Notes: generated by a model from the sequence alone, not told the origin. A stretch of 64,000 nucleotides of DNA from Edolisoma coerulescens (GCA_013397115.1 VWZW01004026.1:62652-126651), one strand, 5' to 3'. Numbered from the stretch's first letter, positions 37,924 to 49,740 are shown. Translations and numbers: made by a program.

Positions 37924-38458
37924 TGTTGTGTGTAAACCCCTGTTATTAGCTAAGCACCACACAGCCAATCACTCACTCCTCCCACTAGTGGGATGGGGAA
38001 CAGAATGCACCCTGGAAATTTATGAGTTAAGGGTAGTTCAATAAGGAAAAAAAAAAAGATGAAAGAGAAAGTAAATGAAACAGAGTAAGTGATGCAGAGA
38101 CAATACCTCACCACCTTCTACAAGAGGATCACTGCCCAGCCCATCTCCAAGCAATGGTTACCTAACCAAACTCGTATCCCTCAGGTTAGTTGTTGAGCAT
38201 GATATCATATGGTATGGAATATCCCTTTGGTCAGTTTGGTTCAGTTGTCCTGGTTAGGTCTCCTCTCAGCTTACATATCCTCAATGCACTTGCTTCCAGG
38301 ACAGTGAGAAAAACAAAATCTTGATACTTTATAAGTGCTCCTCAACAATAGCCAAAACACTCATGTTACCAACACAAGTTTTACTCAAATCGAAAGCACA
38401 TCACTATATGGGGTGCTATGAGGGAAATTAACTCCATCCCAGCTAGAGCCAGTACTGC
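37924..38458 (-). mobile_element. Solo LTR of an ERVL-like family (old copy)
   Basis: The left end TGTTGTGTGTAAACCCC, the following 'taagcaccacacagcc...tcactcact...agtgggatgggg' (to about 38000), the 'tatggtatggaatatccctttggtcagtttgg...gtcctgg' block (about 38209-38256) and the right end 'aattaactccatcccagct' (about 38428-38446) are, in order, the landmarks of a very common avian ERVL-type LTR read in antisense. It is diverged and AT-shifted, with an A-rich expansion at 38045-38060, so it is an old copy. The right boundary is approximate and I could not find a convincing 5-bp duplication. The plus-strand frame 38418-38726 begins inside this LTR and is not a gene. Confidence 0.8.
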
Positions 38459-39702
38459 CGAGAACACCAAATTTTATTTGCAAATGCAAATCTCTGGGCT
38501 TAGTGGAATGCTAGTTAAGTTGGTGATCCGCAGAGAAATCAAAAAAGACTCAGCCTTTATACAACAGCTAAATAGAGATGATTATTTTTTGCTCTGTGAA
38601 TTATATTTCACTCTTGCTCATTTTAAATACACAATTCTTCTTGGGCCTGATTTTCTTTCTCCCTCATCCCTTTTCAAGGTTTTCCTTTCTAGTCTTTGCA
38701 TAATTGTCTTCCATTTTTTAATCTGAGCCAAATCTTTTTTCTTATTCCTAACCTCTCCAATGAACCTAAGCTGTTGAAATGACCCCAATGAGCTACTTTT
38801 TCTATTACTGATCTTCTAAGATTCAATTACCTTAGTTTGTGTTGGTATGCATGTATTTCTTTCAGTCAGTGTTTCAGGCTATTTATTTCAACCACTACAT
38901 TAGAAATTCTCTTACACTTTTGGAGAAACTATGAGAAAAGAGGCATATATATTGCATACATTTTAATATTATTAGTAATAAATAATTCCTGGATCTGAAA
39001 TCTTCATTATAAGCACAACTTTTATGTTAATCCATAAATCCTAATTATGTGAGGTTTTTTTCTTACTCAAGAGTTTTCATTAAAGTTTTTATTAGTTTTT
39101 TTAAACACTAATAACTTACTTGTAAATATTTTATGAAGACTAACTTTAATGAATTTGTGAAATGGATGAATTTTTACCCATCTAGGTATGCATAGAATTT
39201 GTAAATCCCTTCAAATGATCCAAAATTACTTTTGGATGAATTTTTATTTTTTGATTTTAAGATATAAGATTTTATGAGCTACTAAAGATAGAAATGAAAG
39301 CTGTTTTTCATTAGAAAACTAGAATTCCAGCTGATCAATAGGATAAAGAAGGCATCATTTATTCTGATACATATATTGGACCTTCAACGAGGAGCTGTTC
39401 AACAACAAACTATAACCAAGTCCGGAATGCAGACTATTTTAATTTGAGTTCCTTTTAATCCATGGTAAGGGGACAAAAAAAAAAAAGATTCCATTAGCCT
39501 AGAATATGTTTCCAAATATAGTAATTTCTCAATATGAGCAGAAGTTAACCTCTAGAGAATAGATTGCAGTGTGAGGAGTTCAGATTTCAAATAGATTAAA
39601 CTATTCTAATCACCATGTATACACTCTGAAAAGGCACTGAGCAGGCTGATGGCATTCTCATGTTGTCCCGAGCATCCCTTGGCAACAATGATTTTAAGTG
39701 CT
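38459..39702. other. Non-coding sequence between two LTRs
   Basis: About 1.2 kb of AT-rich sequence has no recognisable retroviral interior, gene or LINE, so the two LTRs flanking it are independent insertions and not the ends of one provirus. A 13-base A run lies at 39474-39486. Confidence 0.6.
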
Positions 39703-39708
39703 GGTGTG
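39703..39708. repeat. 6-bp target-site duplication of the LTR (left copy)
   Basis: GGTGTG abuts the LTR start and recurs exactly at 40280-40285. Confidence 0.9.
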
Positions 39709-40036
39709 TGTTGCGGTGCGAGTGGCACAAGCCACCCTAGACAACCAAGACTGGTGGAAAGAAAGCACCGCAGTTTAACCCCCATCCCCTGGCTTCCCCT
39801 AGTTACATGTCCCTAGGCTGTCCGTTTGGCCAAACTCCTCCCAATAGTTCATGTTTATGCATTTGACCAGTTGATTATTCGTGTTTCTAGAAAGTTCTTT
39901 GAAGTTTAGCACTCCATTGGCTGGTTCCTTTGTACCCCTCCCCAGACCCTTCTTATTGGATGTGTTCTCCTTAACCCCTCCCCTCGCCTTCTTGCCTATT
40001 GGCTGTTCCCCTTCCCTCCGCCCCTTCTCCCTGTTG

Positions 40037-40044
40037 TATTAAAA
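40037..40044 (+). promoter_or_regulatory. LTR TATA box
   Basis: TATTAAAA lies 57 bp before the AATAAA signal, downstream of the ATTGG boxes. The predicted start of LTR transcription would fall near 40068. The LTR is solo, so any transcript would run into host DNA and the CR1 pieces to the right. Confidence 0.6.
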
Positions 40045-40093
40045 CCCTGGTTCAGACCCTCCTCTTGTCTTCAATCCCTCGACCCTTCAGTGG

Positions 40094-40099
40094 AATAAA
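40094..40099 (+). terminator. LTR polyadenylation signal
   Basis: AATAAA closes the short R region of the plus-strand LTR. An equivalent signal with a similar upstream context (TTCAGTGG here, TTCAAGTGGG there) sits at 20980-20985 in the related LTR. Confidence 0.6.
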
Positions 40100-40279
40100 T
40101 CCTCTGGAGCCCATATTGGGGACCCCTCTCTTTCTTCCTCCGCTGACGCACCTTCTACCAGAGTTGCGAGCCCTGCTAAGCCTGCCGGTGTTCGTTAATG
40201 CCGCTTGCTGCCTGGACTACGCCGGGGACGTCACCGATAGAGACGCCGGTTGGGTGAGGGCAGCCCAACCGCCGCGTCA

Positions 40280-40285
40280 GGTGTG
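40280..40285. repeat. 6-bp target-site duplication of the LTR (right copy)
   Basis: GGTGTG directly follows the LTR's terminal CA and matches 39703-39708 exactly. Confidence 0.9.
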
Positions 40286-40607
40286 GCAAAGCAGTAGCAG
40301 GATTAAATTCTAAACTGTAAAGATTTTACAGTATCTAAAACCGCAAACTCCTTCCTTTCCCTCTAACTCTCTTTAATTGGGCAGTAATAATTTTGAATCC
40401 AATCTGCCTTGGATGACTGACCTACACAGCCCATTGTGTCAGAATGGGTATTTTTGCTCTGGTGAAGTAGCCCATACTTTTTTTTTAAGATAAGCATGAA
40501 AGGTTACTGATGACTAAGCAGGAATTCTTGAAGACAGGAGTTGTGATGGGTGTTTGAGTTCCGCTTCTGCTCTCTTTCAGTCCAGAGCAGAAGTGGGATT
40601 TTTGCTT

Positions 40608-40923
40608 TTAAGAAAGATGGGGACAAATTTTTAGCAGAGCCCATTGTGATAGGACAAAGTGTAATGGTTTAAGCTAAAAGAGTGGGGATTTAGGTCAGGT
40701 ATAATGAAGAAATTCTTTCACGTGAGGGTGGTACTGGCACAGGTTGCCCAGAGAGGTGGTAGTTGCCCTATCCCTGTAAACATCCAGGGTCAGGTTGGAT
40801 GGGGCTCTGAGCAACACCATCTAGTTGAAAATGTCCCTGCTCATTGCAGGGGGCTTGGACTTGATGACCTTTAAATGTTCCTTCCAGCCCAAACCAATCT
40901 ATGAATCTCTGATTCTATGATAC
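40608..40923 (+). mobile_element. CR1 LINE 3' end (5'-truncated)
   Basis: About 315 bp match the 3' untranslated end of an avian CR1 from 'aagaaagatggggac' through 'cacaggttgcccagagaggtgg', 'gggtcaggttggatggggctctgag', 'gtccctgctcattgcaggggg' and the terminal ATTCTATGAT-type repeat. It lacks any coding part. It has several small differences from the family but is among the best preserved CR1 pieces here. It lies 320 bp to the right of the solo LTR and is independent of it. Confidence 0.93.
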
Positions 40924-41059
40924 ATATGGTGTACACCTACTGTTAGGTGAGATGCCTCTAACCTGTAGAAATTTTGGCACTAGGCAGTTCCCTGCCAAGT
41001 ATGCTAGCTGCCATGAGCCAGTAAAACAAAAAGAAAAACAGGAAAGAGCATAATAAAAG

Positions 41060-41074
41060 AAAAAAAAAAAAAAA
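41060..41074. repeat. Poly-A tract
   Basis: Fifteen consecutive A follow AATAAAAG. The pattern resembles a retroposed tail, but no processed sequence is recognisable upstream. Confidence 0.8.
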
Positions 41075-41663
41075 GGAAATCTATTTATTTATTTTAGGGG
41101 GCAAGCCTTCCAAGCCTTCCAGACATATCACACTTCTTCAGGAATTTCATACATCAGTGAAAAATAAGTTATTATGCTTTTCTGCTGAAGAAAATAATTT
41201 GGAGCATAATTCACAGTTGTGTAAGACAATTACTGAGATCGATTGCATACTATAGACGTCTTGCTATAGTTTGCCCTAGTCTTTCCTACTGTACAGATTC
41301 CAAGTAAATATGCTTAGCTGAAAGATACATGCAACACAGAAGGATTGATCTCATTATTAACAGCTCCATTCCTGATTTAATTTAACCACGATAATGATAT
41401 ATATCTTGAACCTGCACACTGAAATTGTCTGTCATGAAAGAGAGAGTGGGCTGAAAGAGAAGTCATAGTTGTGTCAGTGAGAAGATAAAAAACATAATGG
41501 CTCTGTTGGTGGATTTTATTTAATCTGTGTGAGGAGAGGGAAGAGAGAGTTATACAAGCCGTGGTTAGTGCTGACAAGAAAAGGGAAGGAGGGTGAATGG
41601 ATCATCCAGCCAGAAAACATAAAGAAGATTAGTGTGAAGCTGAGTTTTCAGAAGGAAAGTTTC

Positions 41664-42296
41664 ATGAAATCACAGGATGGTTTGGGTTGGAAGGCAGCTT
41701 AAAAATCATCTCGTTCCAATCCTCCTGCCATAGTCAGGGACACCTTCCACTATACCAGGTTGCTCAGATCTCTGATTCACAGGAGAGGAGCTCCAGCCCT
41801 CTGACCAACTTCATGTCCCTCCTCTGGACCCACTCCAACAGATCCATGTCCTTCTTGTGCTGGGGGCCCGAGAGCTGGATGCACTACTTACTCCAGGTGG
41901 AAAGTGGAGCAGAGGGGCAGAATCACCCCCTTCAGCCTGCCTAGGCTCATTTTTTTGATGCAGCCCAGGACACAGTTGGCTTTTTGGGTTGCAAGTGCAC
42001 GTTGCCGCCTCATGCTGAACTTCTTGTCGACCAGAGATGCCTCTACCCATGTGCAGGACCTTGCACTTGGCTTGATTGAACTTCATGAAGTTCATGCAGG
42101 TCCATGTCTCCAGCCTGTCAAGGTCCCTCTGGATAGCATCCCTTCCCTCTGGTGTGTCAGCTGCACTATGCAGCTCAGAGTCATTGACAAATTTGCTGGG
42201 CATGAAATCAACGCTATCATTGATGTCCCTGACAAAGATTTCAAACAGTGCCAGTCCCAATACTGACACCTGAAGAATACCGCTTGTCTTGAGCAA
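41664..42296 (-). mobile_element. CR1 LINE, antisense, internally deleted
   Basis: The plus strand starts with the complement of the CR1 3' terminus ('aatcacaggatggtttgggttgg', 41668-41690). Read on the minus strand, ORF2 residues include 'SVLGLALFEIFVRDINDS', 'SKFVNDSELHSAADTPEGRDA', 'QRDLDRLETW' and 'FNQAKCKVLHMGRG' (about 42270 down to 42040), which is the carboxy-terminal half of the reverse transcriptase. In the motif that is normally FADDT the second catalytic aspartate is absent (FVNDS). Only about 375 bp separate the 'KCKVLHMG' part from the 3' end, much less than in intact CR1, so the palm/thumb-to-3'UTR part carries internal deletions. The copy is 5'-truncated and dead. Confidence 0.92.
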
Positions 42297-44220
42297 GGGG
42301 GTGCCTTCCCCTGACCTGAATTTGGACTGCAGGCAGGGAAAGAGATTGCCATGTCAGGAGGCCCTGCTCTTTCTTTGGTGCATTTACTGTGACACCTTTA
42401 CCCCCTTTTCTTTCCCACATTTAGATGTCTGACATAAGGTGGGAACAAAAAAGGTCACTGAAATGGAATTTGGCATAGATGACACCTCAAAAGGAAAATT
42501 TGGGGACCCAGAGATGGACTGTGTTTGCAGAGAAACAGAGAGGGAGTGTGTACTGGAAAAGCAGTAGAGTGGATTTGGTGATGGGAGGGTCAAATATTTT
42601 AATACTTTAAAATTATTTCAAACTTACATTTCAGCAACCATTCCAGTATTTGTTAGTGTACTATAATGTTAATAATGGCTAATTCCTGTCTATTAATCAG
42701 TAATGAGTTAGATGCTCTAAGCCCTCCATTCCTTCCAGAATAGAAAAGAAATTAGAACAGTGTTGAGTGTTCCCACATACTCAGTATGCTGGAATTTTGG
42801 AAGTTATTCAGAAGAAAAAAAATAGAAAAAAGATCAACAGGAAAAGCAGTCTAAAAGGGCAAGGAATCTCAGAAATATATGCAAGAGTTGTTCAGAATCT
42901 TGAATTTCCCCACAAAACAGCAATTCCAGCAACACAAAATAAATATTTCAGCTAAATCAAAACCAGAAAATATTGTGACCAAACAAGGGATTCTAAGCAA
43001 CAGATTCCTCTTATCAGAGACCTTGCAGCCTGTTTGTTCTGTTCAGACTCCACTGACTTGAATTTCAACCATCATATACATCGACAGATTGTTGTGGCTA
43101 TGATGTAGATCAGAAATGATCATGGACCTCTGAACAGATTTAGATAATGTCTGCATTCAATAAAACAATGACGTTTCAAGGAGAAATATCAAATTCATGC
43201 AGATAGACATTAATTTGATTGCATATATACATTACTATAATACAGTATTAAGTACAGCACAATAGCTACAATATTTTAAATAAATAATATAAATAAATAT
43301 TCTACATATATACAATAAATACATAAACAGTATTATGCACAGCATTAATAGCTAGAAAATTGAGTTTATTTCTGTAGCTGTTTTTGATTTTGTAGTAATA
43401 TTTATTTCTTTTTCAAGATAATTGCAGGATCTTCAAACCACGTGTAATGAACAATTTTTTAAAATTTTGTAAATGAGTCTTCAAAGTAGTTATCAGCATA
43501 TGTTGTGTCAGCAAACATTCTAATCTTCCTTCAAAGCATTTGGGTTGCTAGATGTTTAAAAGGGAGAACAATGTTACATATACAGAAAATGAACAGTCCT
43601 CCTCTATTCTTGCACGCATTGTTTGGACATTATACTTTGTATGTCTGATGTTGCATTACTGATATTTGAGATGAAGGAAATTATTATGCAGCAAAATAAG
43701 AACAAATTGTGAAATTGTTGGAATTCAGACAGGCTCTAAATTATGCAATTGCATCTGCATCATAGGACGCCTGCTTGCTACTTTCATATGCAAAGTATTT
43801 AATGTGTTTCTATGTAAACTTACAGTAAGTTAGCACTCTCTCAATGGATTATAAATTGCATGTATTATTTAGCAAGGTCCAGTGTGAAACGTTTACTAAA
43901 ATGTGTATGCAGAAGATGTTGTTGTGCTCAGTCAAATTAGATTTGAATGGTTGTGTTGATTCATGCAAATTGTAAGATAGGAACTGTGTCCTTTAAAAAA
44001 CAGTAGACAGTATATTTTCTGGAGATTACTCTTCACACTGGAATGTCTCTGCTAATCTAAAGTTTATTTGCAATGCCATATTTGCATCCTTATGAGAACT
44101 GCAACTAGCAAAAACTGTTTTAATTTATTGTGGTTTTCAAAAAAACCCTCAATTTTTATCACCAAAATGGTGAATTGGTCTGGAAATTTTAAAAAAAGTA
44201 TTTTATAAATTAAATTGATC
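42297..44220. other. Non-coding unique sequence
   Basis: No gene is recognised. A strongly AT-rich patch with AAATAAATAATAT-like words lies at 43258-43335. Octamer-like ATGCAAA words occur near 43790 and 43965. Confidence 0.55.
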
Positions 44221-44224
44221 AGTG

Positions 44225-44680
44225 CAGAACTTTAATTAGTTGTAGTGTAGATTGCCTCAAGATGGCAGAGTGACGGAAAGCTTTGCTCTGTCTAAAGCAT
44301 GGTGTTTAGACAGAGTATTTCAAAGACTCTGTTTCTTATCTTAATGCAACATTGGACATTCTCTTTGAATACATTGCTTACATTAAAACCATTAAATTAA
44401 TTATTGATTGCAGACTCCTTTTTGTCATTATTGAAACAATTGAGATTTTTTTCCACTATATATAATTTACTTTTCTTTGAACCAAACTTGGCCTGATAAA
44501 TAGGCTGTGGAAGAAATCAGTGATGTTATTGAAATAAAGTACTGCAATTTGGCTGATTTCTTCTGACTCATTTGTGGAGCAATAGGCTTTTTACTCGACT
44601 AGGTTGAGCCATGCTGAGGATGAAAAGCATGATTATCATTTGAATGTATCATTAAAACAATAAATAAATCAGATGCATGA
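44225..44680. promoter_or_regulatory. Candidate conserved non-coding element or enhancer (speculative)
   Basis: The stretch is free of repeats and dense in short words typical of vertebrate developmental enhancers: TAATTAG, TTAATTATTGATTG, ATTGCAG, and AATTTGGCTGATTTCTTCTGACTCA. It also contains the perfect 11-bp hairpin at 44286-44315. This judgement rests only on word content; without alignment to other birds it is a guess. Confidence 0.2.
44286..44315. repeat. Perfect 11-bp inverted repeat with an 8-base loop
   Basis: The left arm CTCTGTCTAAA (44286-44296) and right arm TTTAGACAGAG (44305-44315) pair without a mismatch around the loop GCATGGTG. The stem is too short for a microRNA precursor. 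GTCTAGAC-like half-sites (GTCT/AGAC) are also SMAD-type binding words. Confidence 0.85.
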
Positions 44681-47600
44681 ATTTTGATAGCAGTGGGCAG
44701 TAGAAGAAGAATCCATCTTGGAGTTTTGAGACTGTGTAGGGAAAACAGTTACTAATTGCTGATTAGAAAATAAAGAACTGTCTTAACTGTACTGGGATCT
44801 CAATTATATGGTGGAGGGAAGCAAAGGATGAGTCATTTTTCCCCAAAATGCTTATGCTCTGTTCTAATAGCTGTAATCATCTCTCCCTACATTAATTCTT
44901 TTGTGCTCTGAGACTATTCAGAACTTAAACTGCTTTTTGCCCTTCTCTAAACTCTAGGTGATAGCACTGAGCTTTCTTCAGTGAGGCCAAACAGGACCAA
45001 TCAGAAGAAAACCAGGGTTCCAGTTGTCATTTTTTAATATAACTTTGATCATTAAGGTAATGTATTTTTGACAATAGAATGCAATGAGTATTTATCTTTA
45101 CCAGAGATGTCTTGTTTCTCCTTGAGACTCCTGCCAACAAATTTTAAGAGAGTAAGTTTTATGATGCCCCTGAATATTTACTTCTACATGAAGACATTTT
45201 TACAGTTCAGGTATGTGAAAATGCATAAGCTACCAATTAAATTATGTCCCTCAATTTTCCTGAAAAAACCCAACACAAAATAAAACAGCAAAACTCCTGC
45301 TACAATAACTAAGAATCAATATGTATCTTTCTCATATTGGACTTTACATGTGATATATTCCAGTGGCATCAATGGCCTCAGGAGGAGTTAGTGTTAGTTA
45401 TCCACTCATTTCACCTTGGAGGGTTGTTGAGTGTAATTGGTGATGTGTTTAAAAGTTTTGTATGTTCACCTAATTTATGTTGTGCATAAATTATGTGTGC
45501 TGCGTCTAGGATTAAGGTAGAACAGAATTTCTGACTACATGACTCCTACTCCTCAGTAATAATATCTATTTTATTTTTAGTATGGCAAGACTGAGATATT
45601 TGTGACTATTCTGTGTTTGCAACTATTTAATTGAGAATACATTATGCTACAACACTTAGCAGCTGTATGTCATTCTTCTAGTTGGATTATTTGATGGAAA
45701 TATATTGTGTCCTCACTGGTGAATATCTCTGCATATATGAGTATTAATTTAAAAACAATCCATGCTGCAGAACATAAATTTCCCTTTCCTTACATTAGAA
45801 ACCACACTAGATGGATGTTGGAAGTCTGCATAGTGTTTGGGTAACATGTGCAGGTGTAAGATGCATGTTGAGGAGTGTGTTTTGACAGGTCAGATTTACC
45901 AATCCTATTACATTTACTTTAGGAGACTCTCCTTTGTCTTCAGTTAATTTATGAATGGGCTCTTGTAGTCCTAAAACACATAACTAAATCTCAGGGAGTA
46001 TTTTAAGACATTTCTTGACTTGTATATTAAGGAGCTATGAAAGTATATATTGCCTTTGTGACTACTGCGTACAATATCTATTTTGTAGCAGTACTTTTAA
46101 ACAGGTCTTGTAATTCCACACACAGGATGTTGTTTTACAACAGCGACATCCACTAGGCATTTGAAAATTTTCATGTTAATTTTCATGTCAAAAATGTTTG
46201 AAGCAATTATATGGTCTCATAGGTAAAATCCAACTGTTAATAGAAGCAAAAGTCTCACATCTCTGTGGGGGTAAACACACAGTTAGTAAGAAATATACCT
46301 TTCTTACTGTAGGTGAGCATTTTCCATATTTTTAAAATTATAATTATCCCCTTAGTTCAGACTCAGCATTAATACTTAATACGGCATCACTTAAACCCTC
46401 GCGCACAAAGCTTCAAAATATAAATTTTAAGTAAGTCCAGTAAAGAAATTAATCATAACAGATCACGGTTGCTTATTCTGTTAGTAATAAAAAAAGAGTT
46501 TAAAAAAAGTTGTGCAACAAGACTGTCTCATGAAGTTCTACTTTGATTAAAAAACTAATTGTTAAAATTTTTTCTCCTTCTTACAGATATACTGACCTAT
46601 GTCTTCATAGCCTTCTTTACATTTACCTCTTTCTTTTTATCTTTAAATACATTTATTTAGGAACTTTAGAATTCTTTTGCCATATCCTGCTTCATTTTTT
46701 TCCATGTGGCTTCATAGATATGTCAAGTTTTCACCACAAAAATTGTTTGCCCCAAAGTACCTAAGGAACTCTAATTACCAGACATTCTTTTCCCTATTGA
46801 GAGAAAACTGGAAAGGTTGCAGGTTTATTTTCTTTTTGCTCTCCTTCTACTGCAAATAAATATGTCTGAATCACCAAAACACCCTCAAGTTTTTTGTGGG
46901 GGACTGGCTTTTATACACTTCTCTGGCAGTGTGTGCTAAATTAGAGCACATACTTTAATTTCTCTGAGGTGTTTTGTATTTTGGGGGTCTTTTTGGACAC
47001 CACAATCATTCTTACAGCTGTCTGTGCCACCCTATGAAATCTGCCTCTCTTCCTGATCAAATATTTTCCTTATATTCATAGTTCTAAAAGAATTCCTGAA
47101 ATATACATTGTTCCTGGCAGGAATGGGACATAATGGAAGTTATATATAGTAAGTTACTAATCCCATAAAGGATTAGTTATCTTCTTCCCAAATATTTCCT
47201 GGGACTGTGAATCTCAACCAAAGGAAAGTGTTTGAAGCCCTGAGACACGTAAGTTCTTTAGAAGATTTTTTTCTTGACCTTTTCTGCTGAATAACATAAC
47301 ATTACTTATAAATAATCCTATACTTATTTTCTTTGGAGACACTAAACTATCTGAGTTTTTGTTCTCTTTACCACACCATAGTCTGTAGAAGACAGAAAAT
47401 GCATATTAAGTGCATAGAGAGTGATGGAAATAGAGTAAAACTAAAGGAACTGGAATGATGACTGTATGTTTTAGGTATGAGTACATGAGGAATTTGGAGT
47501 TGCACTTCTAGCAAGGTGTAAACAACATATATAAAGCTAACACAGTATACAAAGCATGTGTCAATCACAGGTCTTTGCAATAGACATGAGGTGGGTCTGT

Positions 47601-49740
47601 TTGCCTGCATGGGATAAGGTGGCAGGAATTAAATGTAAAGCTCAAAACCACAAAAGCCTTTAACATATACCTTTGTGCAAACTCTCAATATTAGTAGTAC
47701 TTCAAGAAAAGAAAAAGATGGTAAGTTTCAGAGTAAGGTGAAGAGACTAACATTACTCTTTCATAATGAAAACAGTACAATTTTTACTTTGTTGTGCAGT
47801 GAAACTTTTAATTGCAGCACCACAGAACATATTTTATATATCATTAACATTCTTTATCACCAATTTTTAATTCAGACAGATTTATGTAATTGTGTGGAGC
47901 ATTGAATTGTCTGGCTTCTCTCAGATCGAGCCATAGATGAGCATTATGACAGTCCAGCAAAGTTGGGCTCTTTCCTGTCATTTTAGGTAGTAAAGTGAAA
48001 AGATCTGCTGCCTTTCTAGTGAATTCACTTCTCTGCTAATTGTCCCCTGAGGAGCAGAGTGTCAGCAGCAAATCCTACCAAATCTTGCATAATGATTAAA
48101 AATGGAGAAACCAAGGCAGCTAAAGTAAAGGTCACTGTATAATCTCCATTTATTGAAACAAATAGAGTTAATCACAGTACTCCATCTCTTGTAGATATCT
48201 TCGAGTGAGGGTTTTTTTCTCAAGAACTGAAACGTGCAAATTCTTTTTAACATTGGGCTTAATGTTATGTTTATAAGCTTTCTGTATTGATAATAATGAG
48301 ATGTTAATACCCTTTCCCTTACATGAAAATTAACTTTTAAGCATGTCTTGATTACACTTTTATTTATCAATGACTATGGAAACAGCCATTTAGAGAAACT
48401 AGGAAGACATGGTGAGTGAAGTTATTTTGGAGGTATACAGTGATTGCATGGTGCAGTCTCCTGTGCCATCATACATTTGACTGGATGAAAAAAGTAATGT
48501 CATTTACATTAGAATAAATGTAGAAAAAATACTATATATATATACATGGAAAACATTGTCTGAATAGTTTAGTTACATGGTGTTATTCAGATATGCAGAA
48601 ACTGTTGCAATAAAATTCTGTTTCCTACTTTCTATGTTTCTGTAATTCTGGGCTGCTGTTTCAGTTTTAGCTAACTAAAGTGGAAATTCTCATTTATCAG
48701 GATTTAGTTTTGTTTTAGTAGAAATTTGATTTGGGTCTGAATTAAACCAAATCCAGGAGTTTTTAGCATTTCACTGAACTGAAATTTTCAGGAAATTCTT
48801 GTTTCTTGGTAAAAAATATTATTCGTTTGAAAGTGTGAAATAAGATCTCTTCTGTGGGGGATGATGGAGTTTTGCTGGAAAGCTTTCTTTGAGTTTTATT
48901 TCCTTTCTAATCCTTTGCAGTCTGGACCCAGTAGACTTTAATTTGCTGGTTTCATGCATACACAGTTAACCTGCACATTTTAAACAATTGAATAAGGAAA
49001 TATGAATCTTTTGAAAACTAAAGATACCAAACACAGGTGCTAGCTGGATGACTTGGAACAGAAAGTTTAGTGGAGAGACTAAAACATAAATTTTGCCAGC
49101 ACTATTCTTAAACAGCTTTCTAGACTGTTCTAGCGTGCTTCATTCTGAGCACAGTTTCTGAAGTCATGGGTAACCTTGAAGAGATGATGACTCAGTTTTT
49201 TAGTTACCCCATCACTGAACTCAGGATAGTCACTGCAACTCCAGACTGCCTGGCATCAGCTTGTTTTAGCCCATAATTGGGAAAGACTAAACTGCCTGCT
49301 TCTTTTAAATGCAAATGTTTCCTCTCTGTGACTCACATCTCCCACTGCAGGTTTAGTCCTCTCTTTTCATCTGTTTTAAATGGTTTGTCTTTAAAGTTTT
49401 GTAGGTGAAAAATATTACTCCCACCTGGAATCATGATAGGTACTGTCTGTGGGTGTGCTTAGTCTGGTGTCCAAAGTGTTTCTTCAGAGCAGATTCAGAG
49501 CAGTTTTCAGAACAATAGAACAAACAGAAAAAAAAAATTTCAAAACAGCAAATTCCTTTTATGAGAAATTTCTGGGAATACTTTTCTCAGACCCACTAGG
49601 ACCAGCCTGAGGCTCCCTTTCTCAATGAATGTCATTTTGGGGCTAACTGGTGTCTTTTTTAAACAAAATAACTCCCATACAAAATGTCTCTGGATGACAT
49701 TGGATTCTGCATCTGTTTCATAACAGTCGATAGATACCCT
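44681..49740. other. Non-coding unique sequence
   Basis: No gene, LINE or LTR is recognisable. A (TA)n run lies at about 48534-48544. Short frames are F/L/K-rich chance frames. Confidence 0.6.

Larger units (their letters stand above)
39709..40279 (+). mobile_element. Solo ERV LTR with a perfect 6-bp target duplication
   Basis: The element runs from TGTTGCGGTG to CCGCGTCA; the ends form an imperfect inverted repeat (TGTTGCGG against TGACGCGG). Length is 571 bp, and GGTGTG flanks both sides. Promoter-like parts are in order on the plus strand: three ATTGG (inverted CCAAT) boxes at 39916-39920, 39955-39959 and 39998-40002, a TATTAAAA box at 40037-40044, and AATAAA at 40094-40099. U3 is therefore about 360 bp and U5 about 160 bp. 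U5 keeps many CpG sites (for example GACGTCACCG, GACGCCGG), which suggests a fairly young copy. The exact 6-bp duplication fits class II (alpha/beta-like) integration. No gag-pol-env is present. The frame 39999-40313 is only LTR sequence. It is related to the LTR at 20678-21201. Confidence 0.9.

Noticed and set aside
38418..38726. 102-codon plus-strand frame as a small gene
   Set aside because: Its first part is antisense LTR sequence (the 'aattaactccatcccagct' end) and the rest is hydrophobic AT-rich chance sequence.
20678..40279. The two related plus-strand LTRs as the ends of one provirus
   Set aside because: Each has its own distinct 6-bp duplication (GAGAAA and GGTGTG), they differ in length and sequence, and the 18.5 kb between them holds no retroviral genes.
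37924..40279. The LTRs at 37.9 and 39.7 kb as a pair around a short provirus
   Set aside because: They are different LTR types in opposite orientation, and the DNA between them shows no gag, pol or env.
39999..40313. 104-codon proline/leucine-rich plus frame
   Set aside because: It lies within the solo LTR from U3 to U5 and overruns the target duplication; its residues reflect CCT-rich DNA.
44286..44315. MicroRNA precursor
   Set aside because: The stem is only 11 bp, far below the roughly 30 bp needed, and does not extend on either side.
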